DNA of 9,336 nt from Clostridia bacterium (lineage in GTDB: Bacteria > Bacillota > Clostridia > UMGS1810), in assembly GCA_017629325.1 (NCBI GenBank), contig JAGBXL010000240.1, forward strand, positions 1 through 9,336, written 5' to 3'. Below the pieces are notes generated by a model that saw only the letters and a list, made by a program, of their open reading frames with translations, was not told the origin of the DNA and did not search any database. Positions 1-5,720 of the stretch are shown here, one piece after another. The first letter of the stretch is position 1; every line of letters begins with the position of its first letter. The position numbers and the translations under genes were made by a program.

Positions 1-41
1 CGAGCTGTTGGTATAACTGCCTCATTTTTTCTTTTTACAAA

Positions 42-83
42 TTGGACACATCATAGGCATTTATCCCAAAATGATGTGTCCAA
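42..83. repeat. Perfect 13-bp inverted repeat with 16-base loop
   Basis: TTGGACACATCAT (42-54) is matched exactly by its reverse complement ATGATGTGTCCAA (71-83), with loop 55-70. It lies about 65 bases beyond the stop codon of the minus-strand GGGtGRT gene. It could act as a 3' stem for that transcript, but no T-run follows the stem on either strand, so it is not a canonical intrinsic terminator. The GTGTCCAAC wording resembles the ends of some insertion sequences, which is only an impression. A minus-strand ATG at 23-25 opens a frame running off the window edge (MRQLYQQL...), too short to assign and with no convincing Shine-Dalgarno sequence. The repeat is certain; its role is unknown. Confidence 0.6.
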
Positions 84-146
84 CTAAAAAGTTTTACATT
101 TTTACTTTCAAGAAATTTTCAAAAGTCCTAAAACCCTTGTAAATCC

Positions 147-1148
147 TTACTTATTCATTGCTTCCTGAACAGCAACAGCAACAGCAACAGTCATACCTAC
201 CATTGGGTTGTTACCTGCGCCGATAAGTCCCATCATTTCAACATGGGCAGGAACAGAAGAAGAACCAGCAAACTGTGCATCGGAGTGCATTCTTCCCATA
301 GTATCTGTCATACCGTAGGAAGCTGGGCCTGCTGCCATGTTGTCGGGGTGGAGTGTTCTTCCTGTACCGCCGCCTGAAGCAACAGAGAAATATTTTTTGC
401 CAATTTCATTACATTCTTTTTTATATGTACCTGCAACGGGGTGCTGGAATCTTGTTGGGTTAGTTGAGTTACCTGTTATAGATACGTCAACACTTTCCAA
501 GTGCATAATAGCAACACCTTCTCTAACATCGTCAGAACCATAGCATCTAACTTTAGCTCTTTCACCGTTAGAATATGCTTTTTCTTTAACAACTTCTACT
601 TTACCTGTGGTGTAGTCAAATTTAGTCTGAACATAAGTAAAGCCGTTGATTCTTGAAATAATCTGTGCAGCGTCTTTACCTAAACCGTTAAGAATAACCT
701 TAAGGGGTTCTTTTCTAACTTTGTTAGCTGTTCTTGCAATACCGATTGCACCTTCAGCAGCAGCAAAAGATTCATGACCGGCTAAAAATGCAAAGCATTT
801 TGTTTCTTCTCTTAAAAGCATTGCACCGAGGTTACCGTGGCCTAAACCAACTTTTCTGTCGTCTGCAACAGAGCCGTCAATACAAAAAGCCTGAAGACCT
901 TCACCAATAACTTCTGCAGCATCTGCAGCTTTTGTGCAGCCTTTCTTTATAGCAAGTGCAGCACCAACAACATAAGCCCATGCAGCATTTTCAAAGCATA
1001 TAGGCTGAATTCCTTTAACAATACCATAAGCATCAACGCCTTTTTCATCGCAGATAGCTTTAGCTTCTTCAATAGATGCAATGCCATTTGCGTTAAGAAC
1101 AGCATTGATGTTATTTATTCTTCTTTCGTAGCTTTCAAATAATGCCAT
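147..1148 (-). CDS. GGGtGRT family protein (function unknown)
   Basis: A 333-residue protein carrying the signature that names the family, GGGTGRT, at residues 259-265, followed by LHPDNMAAGPASYGM. It has no signal peptide and no convincing membrane segment, so it is probably cytoplasmic. Seven cysteines are visible (33, 51, 71, 89, 118, 202, 246), which would fit metal or Fe-S handling, but that is inference. The C-terminus has a Val-Ala alternation (321-327) encoded by a short hexanucleotide repeat. The start is well supported: AGGAGG at 1158-1163 lies 9 bases before the ATG. The gene follows the NifU-like gene by 19 bases, so the two are almost surely co-transcribed and translationally linked. 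Family identity is strong; no biochemical role is known to me. A partnership with the Fe-S scaffold is the natural guess from the pairing. Confidence 0.9.
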   Translation of the reverse strand: MALFESYERRINNINAVLNANGIASIEEAKAICDEKGVDAYGIVKGIQPICFENAAWAYVVGAALAIKKGCTKAADAAEVIGEGLQAFCIDGSVADDRKVGLGHGNLGAMLLREETKCFAFLAGHESFAAAEGAIGIARTANKVRKEPLKVILNGLGKDAAQIISRINGFTYVQTKFDYTTGKVEVVKEKAYSNGERAKVRCYGSDDVREGVAIMHLESVDVSITGNSTNPTRFQHPVAGTYKKECNEIGKKYFSVASGGGTGRTLHPDNMAAGPASYGMTDTMGRMHSDAQFAGSSSVPAHVEMMGLIGAGNNPMVGMTVAVAVAVQEAMNK

Positions 1149-1167
1149 TTTAAGTATCCTCCTTTAA

Positions 1168-1860
1168 TTATTCTTCTCTTGGATCAATAAGTTTAGCCGC
1201 ATCGTCAACTCTGCCATACTGTCCGCTTGCTTTTTCAAGAGCTTCGTTAGCGTCCATACCTTTTTTGATCATTTCCATCATTCTGCCGAGCTGAACAAAT
1301 TTGTAACCGATGATTTCATCATCTTCGTCAAGAGCGATTTTGGTAACATAGCCTTCAGCCATTTCAAGATATCTTGAACCTTTTGCAAGTGTACCATACA
1401 TAGTACCAACCTGGCTTCTTAAACCTTTACCTAAATCTTCTAATCCGGCACCGATGGGAAGACCACCTTCGGAGAATGCTGTCTGAGTTCTGCCGTAAAC
1501 AATCTGGAGGAATAATTCTCTCATAGCTGTGTTTATAGCATCACAAACAAGGTCTGTGTTTAATGCTTCAAGAATTGTTTTGCCGGGGAGAATTTCTGAT
1601 GCCATAGCAGCAGAGTGAGTCATACCCGAGCAACCTATTGTTTCAACAAGAGCTTCCTGAATAATACCGTCTTTAACATTTAAAGAAAGTTTGCAGGTAC
1701 CCTGCTGAGGAGCACACCAGCCAATACCATGGGTAAAGCCGGAAATGTCTTTAATTTCTTTAGATGCAACCCATTTGCCTTCTTCCGGAATAGGAGCAGG
1801 ACCGTGGTTAGCACCTTTTTTTACAACACACATGTTTTCAACTTCTGAACTGTAAATCAT
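1168..1860 (-). CDS. NifU-like iron-sulfur cluster assembly scaffold protein
   Basis: A 230-residue protein whose N-terminal half resembles the NifU/IscU scaffold fold, which assembles Fe-S clusters for transfer to apoproteins. Two scaffold-type cysteine motifs can be seen: GWCAPQQGTCKLSLNV (Cys49, Cys56) and IGCSGMTHSAAMAS (Cys77), the latter matching the GCG.A.A.S block of IscU. Cys106 (LVCDAIN) may be a third ligand, but it does not sit in a classical third-cysteine motif. About 100 extra C-terminal residues (GLPIGAGLEDLGKGLRSQVG and onward) go beyond the usual NifU-N domain and mark the branch that pairs with GGGtGRT proteins. I chose the ATG at 1858-1860 because AAAGGGG lies 8 bases upstream; an ATG nine codons earlier (1885-1887) has no such site and would place that sequence inside the protein. 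First gene of a two-gene operon with a good promoter just upstream. Confidence 0.87.
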   Translation of the reverse strand: MIYSSEVENMCVVKKGANHGPAPIPEEGKWVASKEIKDISGFTHGIGWCAPQQGTCKLSLNVKDGIIQEALVETIGCSGMTHSAAMASEILPGKTILEALNTDLVCDAINTAMRELFLQIVYGRTQTAFSEGGLPIGAGLEDLGKGLRSQVGTMYGTLAKGSRYLEMAEGYVTKIALDEDDEIIGYKFVQLGRMMEMIKKGMDANEALEKASGQYGRVDDAAKLIDPREE

Positions 1861-1903
1861 TTTATGACCCCTTTCATTATTTATCATAATCGTACATAAT
1901 AAT

Positions 1904-1932
1904 ATTTTAACATACTATTTATTTTGAAGCAA
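1904..1932 (-). promoter_or_regulatory. Sigma-A-type promoter for the NifU-like/GGGtGRT operon
   Basis: On the minus strand, TTGCTT (1927-1932) is followed after exactly 17 bases by TAAAAT (1904-1909), with TGT immediately before the -10 giving an extended -10. Transcription would start near 1897, leaving a leader of about 37 bases before the ATG at 1860. Predicted from sequence only. Confidence 0.6.
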
Positions 1933-1940
1933 GCATTTTT

Positions 1941-1965
1941 TTACAAAATGTGTAATATTTTTACA
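1941..1965. promoter_or_regulatory. TTACA/TGTAA dyad upstream of the -35, possible operator
   Basis: TTACA (1941-1945), five bases, then TGTAA (1951-1955) form a 15-base dyad, and another TTACA follows at 1961-1965. It lies 8 bases beyond the predicted -35 element, a position suited to an activator or repressor. The arms are short and the region is AT-rich, so chance is a real alternative. No known regulator can be named. Confidence 0.2.
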
Positions 1966-2007
1966 TATCTTATGTCTGTATATTGCTTTTCTAAAGTATA
2001 TTAGAAA

Positions 2008-2091
2008 TCACGCTACTTTTTGTTCGCGTGAGCAGATGTTAATTAGTTATGGCACGCGACATGGGTGCAGGCTCAGCCTGCTTTTAACTAA
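2008..2091. other. GC-rich, stem-forming patch in the intergenic gap
   Basis: Within an AT-rich gap sit several nested complementary segments. TCACGC (2008-2013) pairs with GCGTGA (2026-2031). TCGCGTG (2024-2030) alternatively pairs with CACGCGA (2053-2059). TTAGTTA (2043-2049) pairs with TAACTAA (2085-2091) and encloses the tight hairpin GCAGGC-TCA-GCCTGC (2067-2081). The last part overlaps the stop codon of the minus-strand ACT-like ORF. No T-run follows on the minus strand, so it is not a standard terminator for that ORF; on the plus strand only TTTT follows. It could be a dispersed repeat, a processed 3' structure or a small RNA. The pairing is directly visible; function is unknown. Confidence 0.35.
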
Positions 2092-2506
2092 AGCTTCCAA
2101 GGAGCTTCTGTTTTATGTCATTTTCGCAGATAATACAACCGTTTTTGCCCCATTCACACAAAAAACATATTTTGTTTTTGTATTTTTTAAGAATAGGCGA
2201 TACATCTAAAAACCCTTCCCAAAAAACAGCACTGCAGGAGCACCTTAAGGTGTAATTTGTAATTTTGGCATCTTCTTTAATGCAGCCAAGAGCTGAAAGT
2301 ATTTCCAAAAGGTCATTCTCACAAGCGGCAATAATAATGTTTTTTGTATTGCTCATGATATTTGATATATGAGTAAACCATATTTTTATATTTCTATTTT
2401 TAAATATCATTTTTATTTTTTCAAGGCACACAGAGTAATCATCATTTGTATTTACATATATAATGCAAATTCCGTCATACACATCTGTTTTTATTATTTT
2501 AATCAC
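2084..2506 (-). CDS. Putative tandem ACT-domain regulatory protein, start uncertain
   Basis: A small ORF downstream of dapB. Its pattern fits two successive ACT (amino-acid-binding regulatory) domains. The first runs from GICIIYVN through the helix SVCLEKIKMIF and strands IKIWFTHISN and KNIIIAAC. The second runs from KITNYTLRCSC to a terminal helix ENDIKQKLLGSF. Stand-alone ACT proteins resembling the regulatory half of aspartokinase occur next to asd/dapA/dapB in Clostridia, which supports the reading, but this copy is diverged and holds about ten cysteines. The start is unclear. The ATG at 2531-2533 lies within the stem of the dapB terminator. The GTG at 2504-2506, used here, overlaps a good Shine-Dalgarno sequence (GGAGTGAT) rather than following it. 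That sequence is best spaced for the ATA codon at 2495-2497. It may be weakly expressed by read-through, or decaying. A tie to lysine control is inference. Confidence 0.5.
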   Translation of the reverse strand: MIKIIKTDVYDGICIIYVNTNDDYSVCLEKIKMIFKNRNIKIWFTHISNIMSNTKNIIIAACENDLLEILSALGCIKEDAKITNYTLRCSCSAVFWEGFLDVSPILKKYKNKICFLCEWGKNGCIICENDIKQKLLGSFS

Positions 2507-2516
2507 TCCATAGAAT

Positions 2517-2551
2517 AAAAAAGGAACTTGCATTTTTATGCAAATTCCTTT
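2517..2551 (-). terminator. Rho-independent terminator of the asd-dapA-dapB operon
   Basis: Two 14-base arms, 2520-2533 and 2538-2551, pair throughout with a single G-U wobble around an AAAA loop. On the minus strand the stem runs straight into six Ts (2517-2522). It begins 15 bases after the dapB stop codon. A T-run (2553-2558) also follows the stem on the plus strand, so it could work in both directions, although no plus-strand gene ends nearby. Confidence 0.85.
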
Positions 2552-2566
2552 GTTTTTTATATAGCG

Positions 2567-3322
2567 TTAATCTTCAATCATATTAGCCATAGAATACATA
2601 CCGCACTTTTTGCCAGCAATATATTTTGCTGCTTTTATTGAGCCAACAGCAAAAATTTCCTTGCTCATTGCCTTGTGGTTTATTTCAATTATTTCGTCGT
2701 TTCCGGCAAAAATAACATCATGCTCACCAACAATTGTTCCGCCTCTTACAGCATGAAGACCAATTTCGTTTTTGGCTCTTTTCTTTCTTACGCTGTGTCT
2801 GTCATACACATACTCTGTGTCATTATGTAGAGTATCGGAAATTGCATCGGCAATCATAAGGGCAGTGCCGCTTGGTGCATCAATTTTCTGATTGTGGTGC
2901 TTTTCAATTATTTCAATATCAAATTTGTCGCCAAGAAGCTGGCTTGCTTTTTTAACAAGGCTTATAAGTAAGTTTATGCCGAGCGACATATTTGCAGACC
3001 TGAAAATTGCAACTTCTTTAGATAAATCGTCAATTTCTTTAATCTGTTCATCCAAAAGACCTGTTGTTGCAATAACAGCACCTGTTTTTGTTTTTTTGCA
3101 ATATTCTATTATGGAATCAAGAAGGGCAGGGTGCGAAAAATCAATAACAACATCTGCATCTTCTTTAATTTTTTCTATGTTGTCATAAACGGGATATGAA
3201 TTTTTCTTTTCTGTGTTAATATCAAAACCAAAGCTTATTTTGGCATCTTCATCATTTGCCAGAAGATTTGATATAACCTGACCCATTTTCCCGTTACAAC
3301 CAAAAAGTGCAATTTTTATCAT
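2567..3322 (-). CDS. dapB: 4-hydroxy-tetrahydrodipicolinate reductase
   Basis: Reduces the DapA product to tetrahydrodipicolinate with NAD(P)H in the diaminopimelate/lysine pathway, in the cytoplasm. At 251 residues it is of normal length. The N-terminal dinucleotide-binding loop is GCNGKMG (8-14). ATTGL (85-89) follows strand four of the Rossmann fold. The substrate-binding and catalytic block EKHHNQKIDAPSGTA (140-154) contains the expected His-His pair and Lys146, and HAVRGGTIVGEH (190-201) is the conserved segment that follows. GGAG at 3331-3334 lies 8 bases before the ATG, and the dapA stop codon is only 14 bases upstream, so translation is probably coupled. Last gene before the operon terminator. 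Confidence 0.97.
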   Translation of the reverse strand: MIKIALFGCNGKMGQVISNLLANDEDAKISFGFDINTEKKNSYPVYDNIEKIKEDADVVIDFSHPALLDSIIEYCKKTKTGAVIATTGLLDEQIKEIDDLSKEVAIFRSANMSLGINLLISLVKKASQLLGDKFDIEIIEKHHNQKIDAPSGTALMIADAISDTLHNDTEYVYDRHSVRKKRAKNEIGLHAVRGGTIVGEHDVIFAGNDEIIEINHKAMSKEIFAVGSIKAAKYIAGKKCGMYSMANMIED

Positions 3323-3336
3323 AGGTTTTTCTCCAA

Positions 3337-4224
3337 TTATTTTAATAAGCCGTAATTGGTCATTGCTTCTTTAAGCTGTGCCATGCCTTTTTCGGAAATA
3401 TCTGTAAGTGGAAGTCTTAAGCTTCCGGTGTTCCAGCCTAAAAGCTTTAATGCTGCTTTAACAGGAATTGGATTAACCTCGCAGAAAAGTGCATCGCAAA
3501 GTTCAATCATATCAAGCTGAAGCTTTTTAGCTTCTTCAATATTTCCTTCAAGGAATTTATAAACCATATCGTGAGTTTCTTTTGGGGCAACATTTGCCAC
3601 AACAGAAATAACTCCAATACCGCCAAGAGAAAGAATAGGCAGAATCTGGTCGTCATTTCCTGAATAAATTGCAAAATCATCATCGCATATAGATGCAAGC
3701 TTTGCAACCTGGCTTAAATTGCCGCTTGCTTCTTTAATACCCACAATGTTTTTAACCTTTGAAAGTTTTTTTGCGGTTTCAGGCATAATATTGCAGCCTG
3801 TTCTTGAAGGCACATTATATAAAATAACAGGAATGCTTATAGCGTCTGCAATCGCAGTAAAGTGCTTTATAAGTCCTTCCTGTGTTGCCTTGTTGTAATA
3901 AGGTGTAACAGAAAGTATTGCATCAGCACCTGCACTTTCGGCAAATCTCGAAAGCTTTACTGCGTGGGGAGTGTCATTGGAGCCTGTTCCTGCAATAACA
4001 GGAATTCTTCCATTAACTTTATCAACTGTATATTTAATTGCCATGCAGTGTTCTTCATCAGGCATGGTAGATGCTTCGCCTGTTGTTCCGCAAATAACAA
4101 TTGCATCTGTATTGTTTTCAATGTGATATTCTATAAGTCTGCCAAGTTCATCAAAATTAACTCCGTTTTCTGTAAAAGGGGTAATGATAGCTACGGCAGA
4201 GCCTTTAAATACTGTTTTTTTCAC
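3337..4224 (-). CDS. dapA: 4-hydroxy-tetrahydrodipicolinate synthase
   Basis: Condenses pyruvate with aspartate semialdehyde, the first step committed to diaminopimelate and lysine. At 295 residues it has the usual length for this TIM-barrel family. The key residues are present: Thr47-Thr48 in GTTGE, Tyr110 in TPYYNK, Tyr136 and Arg141 in YNVPSRTG, and the Schiff-base lysine Lys164 in GIKEASGN. The start codon is GTG (4222-4224), supported by GGAGG at 4233-4237 with an 8-base spacing. It lies 18 bases after the asd stop codon, in the same riboswitch-controlled operon; its substrate is the direct product of Asd. Confidence 0.97.
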   Translation of the reverse strand: MKKTVFKGSAVAIITPFTENGVNFDELGRLIEYHIENNTDAIVICGTTGEASTMPDEEHCMAIKYTVDKVNGRIPVIAGTGSNDTPHAVKLSRFAESAGADAILSVTPYYNKATQEGLIKHFTAIADAISIPVILYNVPSRTGCNIMPETAKKLSKVKNIVGIKEASGNLSQVAKLASICDDDFAIYSGNDDQILPILSLGGIGVISVVANVAPKETHDMVYKFLEGNIEEAKKLQLDMIELCDALFCEVNPIPVKAALKLLGWNTGSLRLPLTDISEKGMAQLKEAMTNYGLLK

Positions 4225-4242
4225 AGATTTTTCCTCCGTTTA

Positions 4243-5247
4243 TCAGTTGTTTTCTTCCCAAATTTCAATAAGCTTCTGGGCAATCTGAACAGCGTTTGTT
4301 GCAGCACCTTTTCTGATGTTATCGGCAACAACCCAAATGTTAACACCAGAGTCAACACTTTCGTCGCGTCTGATTCTTCCAACATAAGTTTCGTTTGTGC
4401 CTGCAGCATCAAGAGCTAAAGGATAAACATTGTTTTCGGGATCATCTTTGATAATAATTCCGGGAGCGTTTTTGAGAGTTTCCTTTAATTCGTCAAGGTC
4501 AAAATCGTTAAAGAATTCAATGTTTATAGATTCGCTGTGGCTGTCGAAAACAGGAACACGAACAGTTGTAGCTGTAATCTTCATTGTGTCATCGCCAAGG
4601 ATTTTTCTTGTTTCATTAACCATTTTCATTTCTTCTTTTGTGTAACCGTTGGGAAGGAATGAATCAATGTGAGGTAAACAGTTTCCAGCAATAGGGTGGG
4701 GGAATTTCTTTGGAGCTTCACCCTTTAATCCGTTTTCAAGATCCTGATAACCTGCTAAGCCTGCACCGGATACAGCCTGATATGTAGAATAAACAACTCT
4801 TTTAATTTTGTATTTGTCGTGAAGAGGTTTGAGTGCTACCATAGCCTGAATTGTAGAACAGTTGGGGTTAGCAATAATACCTTTGTTCCATCTTATATCA
4901 TCGGGGTTAACTTCAGGAACAACAAGGGGCACTTCCTTATCCATTCTCCAGGCACTTGAGTTGTCAATAACAACAACACCTTTAGATGCAGCAATAGGAG
5001 CAAATTTTTCGCTTGTAGAGCCGCCTGCGGAGAAGAGAGCAATATCAATATCTCTGTCAAAAGAATTTTCGTTTAATTCTTCAATTGTATATTCCTTGCC
5101 CATAAATGTGATTTTTTTGCCTGCAGATCTTGCAGATGCAAAGAGATAGTAATTTTCAACGGGAAGCTTGAATTCTTCCAGCACCTTAAGGAAGGTTCTT
5201 CCAACCATACCTGTGGCACCAACAACAGCAACATTATACTTTTTCAT
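4243..5247 (-). CDS. asd: Aspartate-semialdehyde dehydrogenase
   Basis: Reduces aspartyl phosphate to aspartate semialdehyde with NADPH, the branch point for lysine, threonine and methionine. The 334-residue protein starts with the nucleotide-binding loop VGATGMVGRTFL (9-20). SAGGSTSE (73-80) and DNSSAWRM (95-102) are family blocks. The catalytic cysteine is Cys130 in NPNCSTIQ, with Gln157 in STYQAVSGAG, Arg230 in TVRVPV and the active-site histidine His237 in DSHSESINIEF. AGGAGG at 5258-5263 lies 10 bases before the ATG. It is the first gene after a lysine riboswitch, so the whole asd-dapA-dapB unit should be switched off by lysine. No aspartokinase gene is present in the window. Confidence 0.97.
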   Translation of the reverse strand: MKKYNVAVVGATGMVGRTFLKVLEEFKLPVENYYLFASARSAGKKITFMGKEYTIEELNENSFDRDIDIALFSAGGSTSEKFAPIAASKGVVVIDNSSAWRMDKEVPLVVPEVNPDDIRWNKGIIANPNCSTIQAMVALKPLHDKYKIKRVVYSTYQAVSGAGLAGYQDLENGLKGEAPKKFPHPIAGNCLPHIDSFLPNGYTKEEMKMVNETRKILGDDTMKITATTVRVPVFDSHSESINIEFFNDFDLDELKETLKNAPGIIIKDDPENNVYPLALDAAGTNETYVGRIRRDESVDSGVNIWVVADNIRKGAATNAVQIAQKLIEIWEENN

Positions 5248-5276
5248 TTTATATATACCTCCTAAATTAAATACAT

Positions 5277-5301
5277 AAAAAAACCGGTTACAATTAACCG
5301 G
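5277..5301 (-). terminator. Riboswitch expression-platform terminator
   Basis: On the minus strand CCGGTTA (5295-5301) and TAACCGG (5284-5290) form a perfect 7-bp stem with a 4-base loop, followed by seven Ts (5277-5283). It lies between the lysine aptamer and the asd ribosome binding site, exactly where a lysine-induced terminator is expected. A short GGTTA just 3' of the aptamer can pair with the TAACC of this stem and may contribute to an antiterminator. Confidence 0.88.
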
Positions 5302-5516
5302 GTGTGTGCAGATATATTGCTCATATAACTATGTAAATATAAGCATTAACCCCAAATAGCACTCCACCGGTAAGGTGACAGTTGCAAAGCTCTTAACCTT
5401 GCACCCAGGTGTGTTTTTTGCAGATAAAACAACCTTCGGCACTTTCACCTTTCACACCATTTCATCAAAATCTGCATTTCTCATTGGTGATACTGATTTC
5501 AAGTGCACCTCTACTT
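5302..5516 (-). promoter_or_regulatory. Lysine riboswitch (L-box) upstream of asd
   Basis: The minus-strand leader shows the lysine aptamer core in order: AAGUAGAGGUGCA, AUCAGUA, GUGAAAGGUGAAAGUGCCGAAGG, CUGGGUGCA, and CUGUCACC..GGUGGAGUGCUAUUU. The ends close as P1 (AAGUAG 5511-5516 with CUAUUU 5354-5359), and CACC/GGUG forms the P5 hairpin. Between the aptamer and the terminator, GCUUAUAU and AUAUGAGC form an 8-bp stem. With the terminator it makes a complete transcriptional OFF switch: lysine binding should stabilise P1 and favour termination before asd. Recognised by eye against the known B. subtilis lysC element; a covariance search would settle the exact limits. Confidence 0.93.
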
Positions 5517-5534
5517 AGTTTTCTTATTAAACAT

Positions 5535-5563
5535 AATATATCATTACTTATTAAATATGTCAA
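5535..5563 (-). promoter_or_regulatory. Promoter for the lysine riboswitch/asd-dapA-dapB operon
   Basis: Minus-strand TTGACA (5558-5563), a perfect -35, is followed after 17 bases by TATATT (5535-5540), with TGA just before it giving an extended -10. The predicted start near 5528 leaves about 12 bases before the P1 stem of the riboswitch, the arrangement expected for this kind of leader. One of the clearest promoters in the window. Confidence 0.8.
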
Positions 5564-5652
5564 TGTTTAATTTACACATATTTTATCTTTTTAAAAGTGT
5601 TTGTTTTATTTCTTATTAATATTAAAATCTATTTACAAGAATAAGCCGCCTC

Positions 5653-5686
5653 TTGAAAAAGAAAAATCTATCTGCTATTATATAAT
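5653..5686 (+). promoter_or_regulatory. Sigma-A-type promoter for spoIID-like/queA/tgt operon, with dyad
   Basis: TTGAAA (5653-5658), a 17-base spacer and TATTAT (5676-5681) with TGC in front form an extended -10 promoter. A perfect TATAAT (5681-5686) overlaps it but lacks a good -35 at 17 bases. An inverted repeat, AAATCTAT (5664-5671) and ATAGATTT (5685-5692), straddles the -10 and could be an operator. I see no sporulation sigma-E or sigma-F style elements. The region 5564-5652 between this and the divergent riboswitch promoter shows nothing else of note. Confidence 0.5.
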
Positions 5687-5720
5687 AGATTTAATATTGC
5701 AAAAGAAAAGAAGTGATTTT

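Noticed and set aside
42..83. Inverted repeat as an intrinsic terminator of the GGGtGRT operon
   Set aside because: The stem is not followed by a T-run on the minus strand, and GC content is spread along the stem rather than concentrated at its base; kept only as a repeat.
337..543. Plus-strand open frame antisense to the GGGtGRT gene
   Set aside because: It lies fully within a conserved coding region on the other strand, and its product has no recognisable features.
2067..2081. GCAGGC-TCA-GCCTGC hairpin as the terminator of the ACT-like ORF
   Set aside because: On the minus strand it is followed by ACCCATG rather than Ts; the short TTTT lies on the plus strand, where no gene ends.
3862..4419. 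Plus-strand open frame of 185 codons antisense to dapA and asd
   Set aside because: It is the shadow of two clearly conserved genes. Its translation is cysteine- and serine-rich low-complexity text with no family resemblance and no ribosome site.
5601..5720. Longer N-terminus of the SpoIID-like protein starting at an ATG at 5601
   Set aside because: It would translate across the predicted promoter, has no Shine-Dalgarno sequence, and would place 40 residues before a clean signal peptide that starts at 5721.
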